A stretch of DNA of 64,000 nucleotides from Bin52 sp965213935 (lineage in GTDB: Bacteria; Pseudomonadota; Alphaproteobacteria; Thalassobaculales; Thalassobaculaceae). Below are positions 34,099-42,900 of the stretch, piece by piece. The first letter of the stretch is position 1, and each line of letters starts with the position of its first letter. Below the pieces are notes generated by a model. That model ran no database searches. It was not told the origin of the DNA and saw only the letters and a program-made list of their open reading frames with translations. The position numbers were made by a program, and so were the translations under genes. The stretch is from positions 620,001-684,000 of the forward strand of contig CBDCAO010000012.1 in the NCBI GenBank assembly GCA_965213935.1, written 5' to 3'.

Positions 34099-34725
34099 CT
34101 AGTTCTCGATCGTGTAAACGCTGTGCTTGAAGGCCGAGCGCGGGTGCGCCTGCCTGACTTTCGGCTGAATGTCCTTCACCAACACCGAAGCCTTCGGGCC
34201 CATGACAGCAAAAACACCAGAACCTCCGGGGTTTTGGACGTACTGTTCGGTCAGGGACAACGGCCGGTCAGAGGCGAAGACAGTAACCAGTTCCTTGCCC
34301 TGCGGCTGCATGACCTTCAGCACATAGTCGTCATTCGCTCCAGGTACGGTGATGGTCTGGCCCGCCTTGACGTGGTTGTCCTTGGCGTAGGTATTCGGAA
34401 ACACCCTCGTAACATTGCCGCTGGTCCCGATATTCCAGACCTCGACATAGGCGTCTTCGTTCACACTGATATTGATTGAAAGCGTCTCGCCGATCCGGTA
34501 GGTCCGGCTCTCCCGGTCGAGGTTCACGTTCAACCGCAAACCGTCGGCCGCCCCGGCCGGTGCCTCTGGCAACCCGGTCACAACCGAACGCTGCTGCGGG
34601 CTGATGTCCTTGTAGAGGTTTTCGTTGTCCTGGGTTATTCCGGTTCCTGCGGCCAGCGTCGGAGATGATACCGAGCCGACAACCAACACGGAAGCGATAA
34701 GCGTTGATGTCAAGATCTTGTACAT
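34099..34725 (-). CDS. Exported DUF4384 protein
   Basis: A 208-residue protein with a signal peptide (VVGSVSSPTLAA) and one DUF4384 domain: GLRLNVNLDRESRTYRIGET, VNEDAYVEVWNIGTSGNVTR, VFPN and ITVPGANDDYVLKVMQPQGKE. DUF4384 is a beta-sandwich-like domain often found with bacterial caspase or kinase proteins; its role is unknown. It lies 69 bases upstream of the OmpA-caspase gene, which carries a DUF4384 of the same type, so the two may bind the same ligand or each other. Confidence 0.8.
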   Translation of the reverse strand: MYKILTSTLIASVLVVGSVSSPTLAAGTGITQDNENLYKDISPQQRSVVTGLPEAPAGAADGLRLNVNLDRESRTYRIGETLSINISVNEDAYVEVWNIGTSGNVTRVFPNTYAKDNHVKAGQTITVPGANDDYVLKVMQPQGKELVTVFASDRPLSLTEQYVQNPGGSGVFAVMGPKASVLVKDIQPKVRQAHPRSAFKHSVYTIEN

Positions 34726-34775
34726 GGTCTTGTAATCCCGGTTGTGGGTTCGTTCGTACGGAATCGGATCTGCGA

Positions 34776-35432
34776 CTAGTGCTGGATAATCTTTGTCCGA
34801 AGTGTTGTCATGCTCAACGTGCTGGGATCAATACGTCCTCTTACGGATTCAAGTCGCTCATAGAACTGGTCCGGACTCAGATCCAGGCTGGCAATATGGC
34901 CGGATTCGCTGAGAACATCGATCGGGGACAGGAATTCAAAAGGCTGATGGGTAGCCACAAAGTAAAATGCTTCGTCACCTGCCGGAGGCTTCACGATCAG
35001 ATCGATATTGCTCTCTTTGAGCGGGAAGTCGACGATCTCTCCGGTGTTGACGCTCACGTTGTTCAACAGGCGTGACACCTTGCAGGATGAACTCACATGA
35101 TAGATGCTGAGATAAGACGGAGTGCTCACCCTTGACTGAATCAGAAGCGGTGCACCAACGTAGAAGTGTGGATTCGGTACCCCCCAGGCCTCTATCCTGA
35201 AATTTGTGGCAATGTTGAAGTCTGGAAGAGCGCAAGGCGCGCTGGCGACCAGAACAGCGGTACTACTTGTCTGGACCGGGACCGGGGCCGGGGCCGGGGC
35301 CGCCTGCTGGGCTTCCTTCGCGCAGGCTGAAAGCGCGAGCAAGCAGGTGACCCCGACAATCTTCGCCGTGGTCAACAGGTGAGGTCCTCTTGATACCAGC
35401 GCGTGCGCGACTGTAGCAGGTCTTGGTTTCAT
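34776..35432 (-). CDS. Lipoprotein with DUF4384-like domain
   Basis: A 218-residue lipoprotein. The lipobox is LLALSAC with Cys37 as the lipidated residue; a short Ala-Pro repeat linker follows (encoded by GGCCCC-type repeats near 35280-35300). The body (FRIEAWGVPNPHFYVGAPLLIQSRV, YLSIYHVSSSCKVSRLLNN, EIVDFPLKESNIDLIVKPPAGDEAFYFVAT) follows the strand order of DUF4384, although more weakly than its neighbour. ATG 35432 was chosen because the signal starts there. It lies 51 bases upstream of the DUF4384 gene. Confidence 0.75.
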   Translation of the reverse strand: MKPRPATVAHALVSRGPHLLTTAKIVGVTCLLALSACAKEAQQAAPAPAPVPVQTSSTAVLVASAPCALPDFNIATNFRIEAWGVPNPHFYVGAPLLIQSRVSTPSYLSIYHVSSSCKVSRLLNNVSVNTGEIVDFPLKESNIDLIVKPPAGDEAFYFVATHQPFEFLSPIDVLSESGHIASLDLSPDQFYERLESVRGRIDPSTLSMTTLRTKIIQH

Positions 35433-35523
35433 GGTTACCTGTACTCCTGATCTGCCTGGTGGAATTCCAAGGCCGCACACCCCGGGACCGCTGTCAGGAC
35501 GTCCGGGGTATGCGCCCGGGGTT

Positions 35524-37957
35524 TCAGAAACGGAGCCGACCGCCAAGAGTGACGGCATATTCGGCGGCGTCGGCTCCGAGGTCACGGTGACTGCCCGCAA
35601 TTTCCAGACCTGCAGCTGGTCCGATCAGGTAGCGGGTACCGATCCGGTTCCGGTTGCCGGCCGATTCCGAAAGGGACACGCCCCAGAACGGGGCGACCAC
35701 CGCATCACCGTACCTGAAGCCGTAGGCCAGCCTGGAGTTCAGGGACAGCTGTGGCTCGCCGGACGCGTCCATGGTTTCGGTGAGTGGATCGTTCGTGAGT
35801 ATGTCGCTCGCCGAGCGAGCCGACGCTCCCCACTGTGGCGACACCGCTAGCGAGAGTCCGGTCCCGTCCGCAAGGGGGCTCAGACTGGCTGTGATGCTGA
35901 CCCCGCTTTCGGAATAGCTGTCAACCGAGTGGTATGCCAGGGCCCTGGCGCGGGCTTCCAGGGAGAACCGCGACGACGCGTCCGATATCTGGACCGACGG
36001 GGAGAGCTCGACGCCCCATCCGCTGAGCGACTCGTTGTTGTCGTGACGGGCCGCGACCTCGAGATAGGCAACAACGGAGGTGTCGGTGTCATGGCCGATG
36101 ACGTAGGACGCTTCGGTTCCGACCCGGCTGCGCGACACGTCGGCAGAAATTCCGGAGATGGTGTATGTCCCGTCTTCGGTTTCTATAGTGGCATAACTGG
36201 CGTCGGCAAACACATCAAGACCCAGGGTCTCCCCAGCCGGAAACATGCTGTGTCTGAGGCCGGCCGATCCCATCCAGACAGTCAGGTCAGTCTCGGAGCG
36301 GGCCCCGTCCGACAGGTCTTCAATATTGCCTTCACCATAGCCGGCGATCGCCCAGGCTTCTGTCCGGGGAGTGACCGCAATACGCAAGTAGGGGTAAAAG
36401 TTGATGAGATCGATTTCCATCGAGCCCGTGCCACCCTCGAATGCATAGTCGGCCTCTGACGCGATGCTCGAGACCGCTGCACCCGCAAGCACACGTCCGG
36501 TGGAATAGTCGGCACCGGCATAGCCTGTCGTCGCTTCGCCATCGTAGGAACTCGCGTCCGGACCTGGCGTCCGGTCGTCCTCGAATGACTGGAAGTCGGC
36601 GCGACCCCAGATCGTAAACTGCGCATTGGGCCCTGCCTTGCTTTCGTCAAGGCCGAGCGCGATCTCGAAGTTGCGGGATGGCGTACTGCCGAGCCATGGC
36701 GTGGAACGTGACGACATGTCATCGAAGGAAGCCGTGTCCGCGGCCGTCACTTGATCCATGTTCCAATTGCGCTCTGCAGAATTACCCGTGGGCGTGAAGG
36801 ACCGTCCTCCCACCGAAACGCTGGTGCCGCCGGTGGATGGCGCCGAGAACCGAATGCCGATATTGCTGATGGCGCTGGACACTCCCGCGGACACGGCGGA
36901 TGCCACAACCTCGGACTGGGCGTTCCGCCGGGCCATCAGTTCCGGTGCGTCTACGACCTCAATGCCGAAGACGAGTTCCACCGTACGGCCCGCCATATCC
37001 TGTGCTGTCAGCGTGTACCGGGTTGCTGGCGTGACTTGTGTCGGAACACCGGTGAGTGTCACGGCCTGCGGATCAAACACGAGTCCCGTCGGAAGCGAGG
37101 GAGCGAGAGAGTAGGTGACGCTGCCGTCACCGCCATCCGCCATTGGAAGGTGAATGGTCCCGATGTCCTTGCCCACGGTATATTGCTGTCCTGCGAGACC
37201 ACCGCTCGGGAACATCGGGCCTGCAACCGGCTTTGCAACGACCCTGATTGTAAAGGTCAGATCTTGCGTCCTGTCGCCGTCCGCGTCTTCGGCACGGTAC
37301 GTGTACCCAGTTTCAGGCCACGATTGTGTGGGTATGCCGGACAAGGTTCTGGTCGCTCGGTCGAACGTCAGACCGTCTGGCAGCGCCGGGCTCAATGAAT
37401 ATGTCAATGGCAAGTTACCGCCGCGCGCTTCCGGCAATACTATGTCATTGATCGCGACACCTTCGTCAAATACATAATCTTGAACGTCAGTATTAAAAAC
37501 TGGTTCTTCATCTAGTATAATCAAACTTATTTCTGTCGGACTTACAGCAAAGAGTTGCCATCGCGCGGTTTCATCTAAAGCTAGATCCCAGCCTTGCTCA
37601 ATAACCTCGATATTGCCATCTATCGAGAAAAATTCCGCCCCTGCAGTGTTAGGGCCGCTGAACCCTGTACTGTTAGCTTCAATTATAACAATGCTGCCGA
37701 CAGGCGATTGGTTGACTGTAACAGTTTCACAAGTTCCGCTCGTCAACAGAGAGTGTTCCGAAAATATTGTCTCCCCGTCCACTGTAATCGTTACAATATC
37801 TCCATCCTCAGTTCGCGTATCCCTAACACACAAAGTGTAGTCGATTGACTGGCTGGACTGTGCCCATACTAATGAAGGGGATACTCCGACTCCGACACTG
37901 CCGACAATGGCCAGTACCGCTATAGTCAGATATACAAGAATATTTCCGCGGGTGTGT
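35524..37957 (-). CDS. Outer-membrane autotransporter-like barrel with Ig-like repeats; start separated by poly-G tract
   Basis: The open frame runs from the stop at 35524 back through a signal-peptide-like segment (ILVYLTIAVLAIVGSVGVGV then SPSLVWAQ, encoded near 37860-37941) to the poly-G run. Domains: an N-terminal beta region; two putative-Ig (He_PIG) repeats (LPLTYSLSPALPDGLTFD and SVTYSLAPSLPTGLVFD, each closing with LSGIPT/LTGVPT); a linker; and a barrel of about 400 residues ending GGRLRF with the terminal Phe typical of outer-membrane proteins. No ATG, GTG or TTG lies in this frame between an upstream TAG (near 38013) and the end of the signal segment. The ATG cluster at 38083-38095 reads in another frame at the present tract length. 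The upstream DNA is AT-richer. First gene of the exported minus-strand cluster, 91 bases before the lipoprotein. Confidence 0.75.
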
Positions 37958-37976
37958 GGGGGGGGGGGGGGGGGGG
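37958..37976. repeat. Homopolymer of 19 G (poly-C on the coding strand)
   Basis: The longest homopolymer in the window, at the 5' end of the outer-membrane barrel gene. On the minus strand an ATG-rich start region (reading MHMMMNRFRLL from 38095) enters the tract in a frame that leaves it as PTHPRKYSC and stops at 37823. With 18 or 21 C it would leave as PHTRGNILVYLT, the barrel frame. Slipped-strand variation here would switch the gene. A sequencing or assembly error is the main alternative. Confidence 0.7.
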
Positions 37977-38206
37977 TGACCCTGTACGAGCCGTGGCAAC
38001 CGATGAATGCTACCAGCGGGCTCTACCGTGGTAGGGACCAAGGTGGCCGTGCAATGGTCGGTCAGAAGCCTAAATCGGTTCATCATCATGTGCATCACCC
38101 TACTTCACTAAGGAGTAGTCGTGTTCTAGTTGAAGACATCGAACGGCGCAAGACCTCCAGCTGCAACCGGAACCGCTCCGCGGGACTCTACCGAAACGGC
38201 GCCGCT

Positions 38207-38962
38207 CTACTGGACCAGAGGCGTCTCGGCGGAGGCGATGTCGAAACCGGCAATACTGGCGCTGCCGGCGAGCAACCGGACATACTGGGCAAACGCTCGC
38301 CGCCAGGTCGCCTCCTTCAGATACTCCGCGATCCTCTCGGCGACCGCCTCATAGGGCAGCGCACGTCCGGGTACGCGCTTGTCCACCCGCACGACATGCA
38401 CCCCGTAGCGCGTCTTGACCGGAACCGGCGAGAGCTGCCCCTCTTCAAGGTTGAACAGAAAGGTCTCCATCTCCGGAACAGTGTCACCGCGCGACAGTTG
38501 CCCGAGGCGCCCGTCATTGTGCCGTGAATCACAGGCCGACCGCGACCGCGCGACGTCACCGAATCGGTCCGGCGAGGCGGACAGCACATCGATCAGTTCT
38601 CCGGCCAGGGTTTCCGCCCGCGCGCGCTCCTCCTCGTCATCGGGCCGCGCGGGCAGCAGGATGTGCGCCGCCTCGACCAGGTCGGGGCTGCGGAATCGCG
38701 ATGGATTGTTGGCATAGTAGCGTCGGCATTCTGTCTCCTGCGGGACGGGAACGTCGACTTCACGCTCGATCACGGCGCCGATCGCGGTCTCCTCGTGCGT
38801 CACGTCGATGCCGAGAGCGCCGGCCCGGTCCAGGAGAAGGGCCCGGATCACCAGCCATTCGGCCGCCGCTCGGCGCGCGGTATCGGCGTCTTCCGCCGGG
38901 TGGTACTGCATCTCGCGCAGGATCTCTTCCTCGTCGATGCAGCGGTCATTGACCTGGATCAT
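38207..38962 (-). CDS. Parvulin-type peptidyl-prolyl isomerase of a nar operon
   Basis: A 251-residue protein with an N-terminal helical part and a rotamase domain (VEAAHILLPARPDDEEERAR, FGDVARSRSACDSRHNDGRLGQLSRG, PVPVKTRYGVHVVRVDKRVPG), similar to NifM-type isomerases. Such genes follow narI in many nitrate reductase operons and are thought to help fold the enzyme. No signal peptide is seen, so it is probably cytosolic, where NarGH is assembled. Eight bases separate its ATG (38962) from the narI stop. Confidence 0.85.
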   Translation of the reverse strand: MIQVNDRCIDEEEILREMQYHPAEDADTARRAAAEWLVIRALLLDRAGALGIDVTHEETAIGAVIEREVDVPVPQETECRRYYANNPSRFRSPDLVEAAHILLPARPDDEEERARAETLAGELIDVLSASPDRFGDVARSRSACDSRHNDGRLGQLSRGDTVPEMETFLFNLEEGQLSPVPVKTRYGVHVVRVDKRVPGRALPYEAVAERIAEYLKEATWRRAFAQYVRLLAGSASIAGFDIASAETPLVQ

Positions 38963-38970
38963 GGCAGTCG

Positions 38971-39675
38971 TCAGGCCGCTCGGCGGCCTTCGCGGGTGCG
39001 CACCACCTGGTAGCCGCGCCGCCCCAGATACCCGACCGGCGCACTCCAGACATGCACCAGGCGGCTGAACGGGAACACGAGGAAGATCGTGAGGCCGAGG
39101 ACGATATGCGCCTGGTAAATCCAGTGGACACCCATCGCATAGTCCGCCGCATCGGACTGGAAGGTGACGATCTTCTGCGCCCACAACGAGAGCTGAACCA
39201 TGATCTCGCCGCCTTCCCTGTGCGCCCAGGACAAGGGCAGGCTCGCAAGCCCGAGAACGAGCTGGAGCCAGAGCAGAACCAGGATCGCAATGTCCATGAC
39301 GCTGGAGGTGGCGCGGATGCGCGGGTCGAACAGCCTGCGGTGGAGCAGCATGGTGAGACCGACAAGACACACCACGCCGAACAGGCCGCCGGCAACGACG
39401 GCGAGCACCTGCTTGGTGCCCGAACCCATGCCGAAGGCGTGGTAGATCTCCCTGGGCGTCAGCAAGCCGACGAAGTGTCCGAGGAACAGGAGCAGGACGC
39501 CCACGTGGAACAGGACGCTGCCCCAGATCAGCTGGCGGCGTCGCAGCAACTGGCTCGAACCGCTGCGCCAGGTGTACTGCTCGCGGTCGAAACGGATGAG
39601 GCTGCCCGCCAGGAACACCGTAGCCGCCAGATACGGGTAGTAGCCGAACACGAGGATGTGGAACCAGTCAGCCAT
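38971..39675 (-). CDS. narI: Respiratory nitrate reductase, gamma subunit (cytochrome b)
   Basis: NarI is the membrane cytochrome that takes electrons from quinol and passes them to NarH. The 234-residue protein has five hydrophobic segments (GYYPYLAATVFLAGSLIRFD; LIWGSVLFHVGVLLLFLGHF; VLAVVAGGLFGVVCLVGLTM; SVMDIAILVLLWLQLVLGLA; VHWIYQAHIVLGLTIFLVFP) and the paired His residues expected as haem ligands (in LFHVG, LGHFVG, VHWIYQAH). The gene is intact but its partner NarGH is not encoded intact here. Confidence 0.94.
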   Translation of the reverse strand: MADWFHILVFGYYPYLAATVFLAGSLIRFDREQYTWRSGSSQLLRRRQLIWGSVLFHVGVLLLFLGHFVGLLTPREIYHAFGMGSGTKQVLAVVAGGLFGVVCLVGLTMLLHRRLFDPRIRATSSVMDIAILVLLWLQLVLGLASLPLSWAHREGGEIMVQLSLWAQKIVTFQSDAADYAMGVHWIYQAHIVLGLTIFLVFPFSRLVHVWSAPVGYLGRRGYQVVRTREGRRAA

Positions 39676-39678
39676 GGG

Positions 39679-40383
39679 TCATGCTCCGTCGATTCCGGGC
39701 GGGCGCGGGGCCTCCGGGGGTACGGCCATTCGGTTGAGGACTTCGCGGGCCGCAACGCAGCCGCCGTCGGGCGCACCATTGAAGGCCGGGGCTTCCTCCC
39801 ATTCCTTGTCGATTTCCGCCGTCTCCTCCGCCAGGGACTTGTCGTGTTGCAGAAGACCCTCCACCAGGGCGCGGTCGGGCTTGCGGGCAGCCATGTCCTC
39901 CAGGGCCCGGAAAACGCCGACATAGTCGCTGCCGCGCCGTTCCAGCCGGACGCGGATCGCCGCAAGGATATGGACCACGTCGGCGAGCAGGCCGGACGCT
40001 TCCTTCGGCTCGACAAGGGACAGGAACTCGAGAAAGAGCGGAAGGTAGTCGGGCAGTTCGTTTGCATCGATGCTGTAGCCCTTGGCCCTGTAATGCTCTG
40101 CAAGATTGACCATCGCCTGCCCGCGGTCACGGGATTCCCCGTGAATATGCTCGAACACGTGCAGCGAGAGGTTGCGCGAGCGATCGAACAGACCGACATA
40201 GGCTTCCTGGGCAGACATCAGGTCGTCGCGCGCCAGTCTTGCGGCCAGCCCGTAAACCGCGCCGCGCGAGGACCGGGACAGGGACCGCTCCTGATTGACA
40301 AGCGCGGCGATGTCATCCGCCGCCCCTGCCAGTTCGGGGGTCGGGTACTGCAGCAGCGCGCCGAGAGCCCGATAGACAATCAT
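39679..40383 (-). CDS. narJ: Nitrate reductase molybdenum cofactor assembly chaperone
   Basis: NarJ binds the apo NarG subunit and helps insert the molybdenum cofactor, in the cytosol. The 234-residue all-helical protein has ALGALLQYPTPEL at the start and the family block YVGLFDRSRNLSLHVFEHIHGESRDRGQAM, then LPDYLPLFLEFLSL. Its ATG overlaps the narH stop (ATGA). It is intact, as is narI, but the substrate subunit gene narG is missing upstream. Confidence 0.94.
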   Translation of the reverse strand: MIVYRALGALLQYPTPELAGAADDIAALVNQERSLSRSSRGAVYGLAARLARDDLMSAQEAYVGLFDRSRNLSLHVFEHIHGESRDRGQAMVNLAEHYRAKGYSIDANELPDYLPLFLEFLSLVEPKEASGLLADVVHILAAIRVRLERRGSDYVGVFRALEDMAARKPDRALVEGLLQHDKSLAEETAEIDKEWEEAPAFNGAPDGGCVAAREVLNRMAVPPEAPRPPGIDGA

Positions 40384-40763
40384 CGCCCGGGCACCACCCT
40401 TTCCGAGCGACCGCCGGCGGAGGGACCGACCCGCACCTCATGGCTGAACAGGTCGATCTTGCCGCCGCCGCCGCTGCAGCCGTCGCCGAAGCTGAAGCCG
40501 CATTCGCCGCGAAGATCGAACGCCTCCTCCGCGTATTCGCGGTGGCTGGTGGGGATTACGAACCTGTCCTCGTAGTTCGCGATCGCCATGGTCTGGTACA
40601 TGTCCTCGATCGCGGCCTCCGTCAGGCCGACCCGGTCCAGCACCTCCAGTTCGCGCCTGTCTTCGACATGCCGCGCGCGCATGTAGGCCCGCATCGCCAG
40701 CATCCGCTCCAGCGCGAGCCTGACCGGCGCCTCGGGGCCATGCGGGCAGTGGCACTTGGACAT
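40380..40763 (-). pseudogene. narH: Nitrate reductase beta subunit, 3' fragment
   Basis: Only the last 110 or so residues of NarH (about 510 in full) remain: APVRLALERMLAMRAYMRAR, VLDRVGLTEAAIEDMYQTMA, IANYEDRFVIPTSHREYAEE and CGFSFGDGC. All four iron-sulfur-cluster cysteine motifs lie in the missing part. Homology starts at about 40730; before it there is no narG or narK and only 420 bases of unassigned DNA up to etfB. The operon has lost its 5' half, probably by a deletion at the right edge of the inserted region. Confidence 0.85.
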
Positions 40764-41181
40764 CCGTGCAGCGCCTATCCCGCGGGAGGGGCTGCGTCCA
40801 TGCCGGCGGTGGTCAGGTCAGCCTGCCGGGGTCGCGTACCATTCACTGAGACACTGAAAGGCGCGACGATCGCCGTTCGCCGCACCAGGAAACCCTTGAA
40901 GCGAGCATCGGGCACTCGAACGGCGACCACGGGCCTGGCCGCGCGGCGGCGATGCGCCCGGGGGGCCGGAGCCGGTCAGGTGTGACAAGCCGAGAAACCG
41001 GTACGGGGATCGCGCTGCTCGGGGCGCGTCGGCAGCCCCGGTTGCGTTCTCGGGAACTGTGTGGCCCCAATCGGCCGCGGCGTGGCCGCACCGACGCTTG
41101 ACAGCGTGATGACGCTTACCTAAGACCCGCTTGCCTGCCACGTGTGCGGGTTCCCCCTTCCGCAGTGCAGCCGGAGTCGCC
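40764..41181. other. Gap between the truncated nar operon and etfB
   Basis: These 418 bases lie between the narH break and the etfB start and must contain the etf promoter and the right boundary of the inserted region. No recognisable gene, IS end, tRNA or direct repeat was seen. The shared promoter region is divergent: nar genes go left, etf genes right. Confidence 0.4.
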
Positions 41182-41931
41182 ATGAAGGTGCTCGTCCCCG
41201 TCAAGCGGGTGATCGATTACAACGTCAAGGCCCGGGTCAAGGCCGACCAGACGGGTATCGAACTCGCCAACGTCAAGATGTCGATGAACCCCTTCGATGA
41301 AATCTCGGTCGAGGAAGCCCTGCGCCTGCGGGAAACCGGTGTCGCGGAGGAGGTGGTTGCCGTCTCGATCGGCGAACAGAAGTGCCAGGAGACCATCCGG
41401 ACCGCTCTGGCCATGGGAGCCGACCGCGGCATCCACGTGCTTCACGACGGTGAGACCGAACCCCTCGCGGTCGCGAAGATCCTCAGGGCACTCGCCGAGA
41501 AGGAAGAGCCGAAGGTCATCATTCTCGGCAAGCAGGCGATCGACGACGACTGCAACCAGACCGGCCAGATGCTGGCCGCGCTGCTGGGCTGGGGCCAGGC
41601 CACCTTCATCTCCAGGCTCGAGATCACCGGTGACACGGTCAGCGCCACCCGCGAGGTTGACGGCGGCCTTCAGAACATCGAGCTTGCCCTGCCTGCGATC
41701 CTGACCACGGACCTGCGCCTGAACGAGCCGCGCTACGCCTCGCTTCCCAACATCATGAAGGCGAAACGCAAGCCAATCGACCAGTACACGCCCGAAGACC
41801 TGGAGGTGGATCCGGCACCGCGGTTGCAGGTGCTGCGGGTGGTGGAGCCACCCGGACGCGAGGCCGGGGTCAAGGTGGAAACCGTCGCCGAACTGGTGGA
41901 CAAGCTGCGCAATGACGCAAAGGTGATCTGA
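41182..41931 (+). CDS. etfB: Electron transfer flavoprotein, beta subunit
   Basis: EtfB (249 residues) binds AMP and forms with EtfA the soluble flavoprotein that carries electrons from acyl-CoA and other dehydrogenases to ETF:quinone oxidoreductase. It opens MKVLVPVKRVIDYNVKARVK and holds the KMSMNPFDEISVEEALRLRE signature and VIILGKQAIDDDCNQTGQML. ATG 41182 gives the usual start. It is followed two bases later by etfA and then by a hydroxyacyl-CoA dehydrogenase gene. Confidence 0.97.
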   Translation: MKVLVPVKRVIDYNVKARVKADQTGIELANVKMSMNPFDEISVEEALRLRETGVAEEVVAVSIGEQKCQETIRTALAMGADRGIHVLHDGETEPLAVAKILRALAEKEEPKVIILGKQAIDDDCNQTGQMLAALLGWGQATFISRLEITGDTVSATREVDGGLQNIELALPAILTTDLRLNEPRYASLPNIMKAKRKPIDQYTPEDLEVDPAPRLQVLRVVEPPGREAGVKVETVAELVDKLRNDAKVI

Positions 41932-41933
41932 TC

Positions 41934-42884
41934 ATGGCGGTCCTGATCGTTGCGGAACACGACAACAGCGAACTCAAGCCGGCAACGCTGCACGCGGTGA
42001 CCGCCGGTCTCGCGATCGGCGGCGGCCTGGACCTTCTGGTCGCCGGGCACGAGTGCGGCGGCGTGGCAGAACAGGCGGCGTCAGTCGCCGGGGTCGGCGC
42101 CGTGAAGGTGGCCGACGCACCCGAGTACTCCAACGGCCTGGCGGAAAACATGGCCCGGCTGCTGGTGCAGGTCGCCGCGGACTACACCCACGTCGTGGCG
42201 CCGGCGACGACCTTCGGCAAGGACGTGATGCCGCGCGCCGCGGCATTGCTCGACACCCAGCAGATCTCGGACATTTCCGAAGTGGTCGACGCGGATACCT
42301 TCGTGCGACCGATCTATGCCGGCAACGCCCTTGCCACCGTGCAGTCCTCGGATGCCGTCAAGCTGATCACCGTGCGCACCACCGCGTTCGAGGCCGCGGA
42401 AACCGGGGCCGGGGCCGGAACCGTCACTGCACTCGGTGCGACCGGCGACGCCGGCCTGTCACGCTACGTCGGCTCGGAACTCAGTTCCTCGGAACGTCCG
42501 GAACTGACATCGGCCCGGGTCGTGATCTCGGGCGGTCGCGGCATGCAGTCGGGTGAGAACTTCCCGTTGATCGAGGCGGTTGCGGACCGGCTCGGCGCGG
42601 CGGTCGGTGCGTCGCGCGCCGCCGTGGACGCGGGCTACGTCCCGAACGACTACCAGGTCGGACAGACCGGCAAGGTGGTCGCGCCGGAACTCTACATTGC
42701 CGTGGGCATCTCCGGTGCCATCCAGCACCTTGCCGGCATGAAGGACAGCAAGGTGATCGTCGCCATCAACAAGGACGAGGAAGCACCGATCTTCCAGGTG
42801 GCCGACTACGGACTGGTGGCCGACCTCTTCAAGGCCGTTCCGGAACTCGAGGAGGAACTGGAACGGCAGGGCTACGGCACCTGA
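41934..42884 (+). CDS. etfA: Electron transfer flavoprotein, alpha subunit
   Basis: EtfA (316 residues) carries the FAD of the heterodimer. The C-terminal FAD domain is clear: VVISGGRGMQSGENF, LGAAVGASRAAVDAGYVPND, QVGQTGKVVAPELYIAVGIS, GAIQHLAGMKDSKVIVAIN and ADYGLVADLF. Two bases separate it from etfB, and the next gene follows after 16 bases, so the three are one operon for fatty-acid or related beta-oxidation. Confidence 0.97.
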   Translation: MAVLIVAEHDNSELKPATLHAVTAGLAIGGGLDLLVAGHECGGVAEQAASVAGVGAVKVADAPEYSNGLAENMARLLVQVAADYTHVVAPATTFGKDVMPRAAALLDTQQISDISEVVDADTFVRPIYAGNALATVQSSDAVKLITVRTTAFEAAETGAGAGTVTALGATGDAGLSRYVGSELSSSERPELTSARVVISGGRGMQSGENFPLIEAVADRLGAAVGASRAAVDAGYVPNDYQVGQTGKVVAPELYIAVGISGAIQHLAGMKDSKVIVAINKDEEAPIFQVADYGLVADLFKAVPELEEELERQGYGT

Positions 42885-42900
42885 ACCTGGAGAGCGAACC

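Noticed and set aside
35276..35304. GGGGCC-type hexamer repeat as a possible phase-variable tract
   Set aside because: It encodes an Ala-Pro linker after the lipobox; unit length is six, so changes in copy number would not shift the frame.
39052..40575. 507-codon plus-strand frame across narI and narJ
   Set aside because: Shadow of the nar genes, with His/Gln-rich antisense composition.
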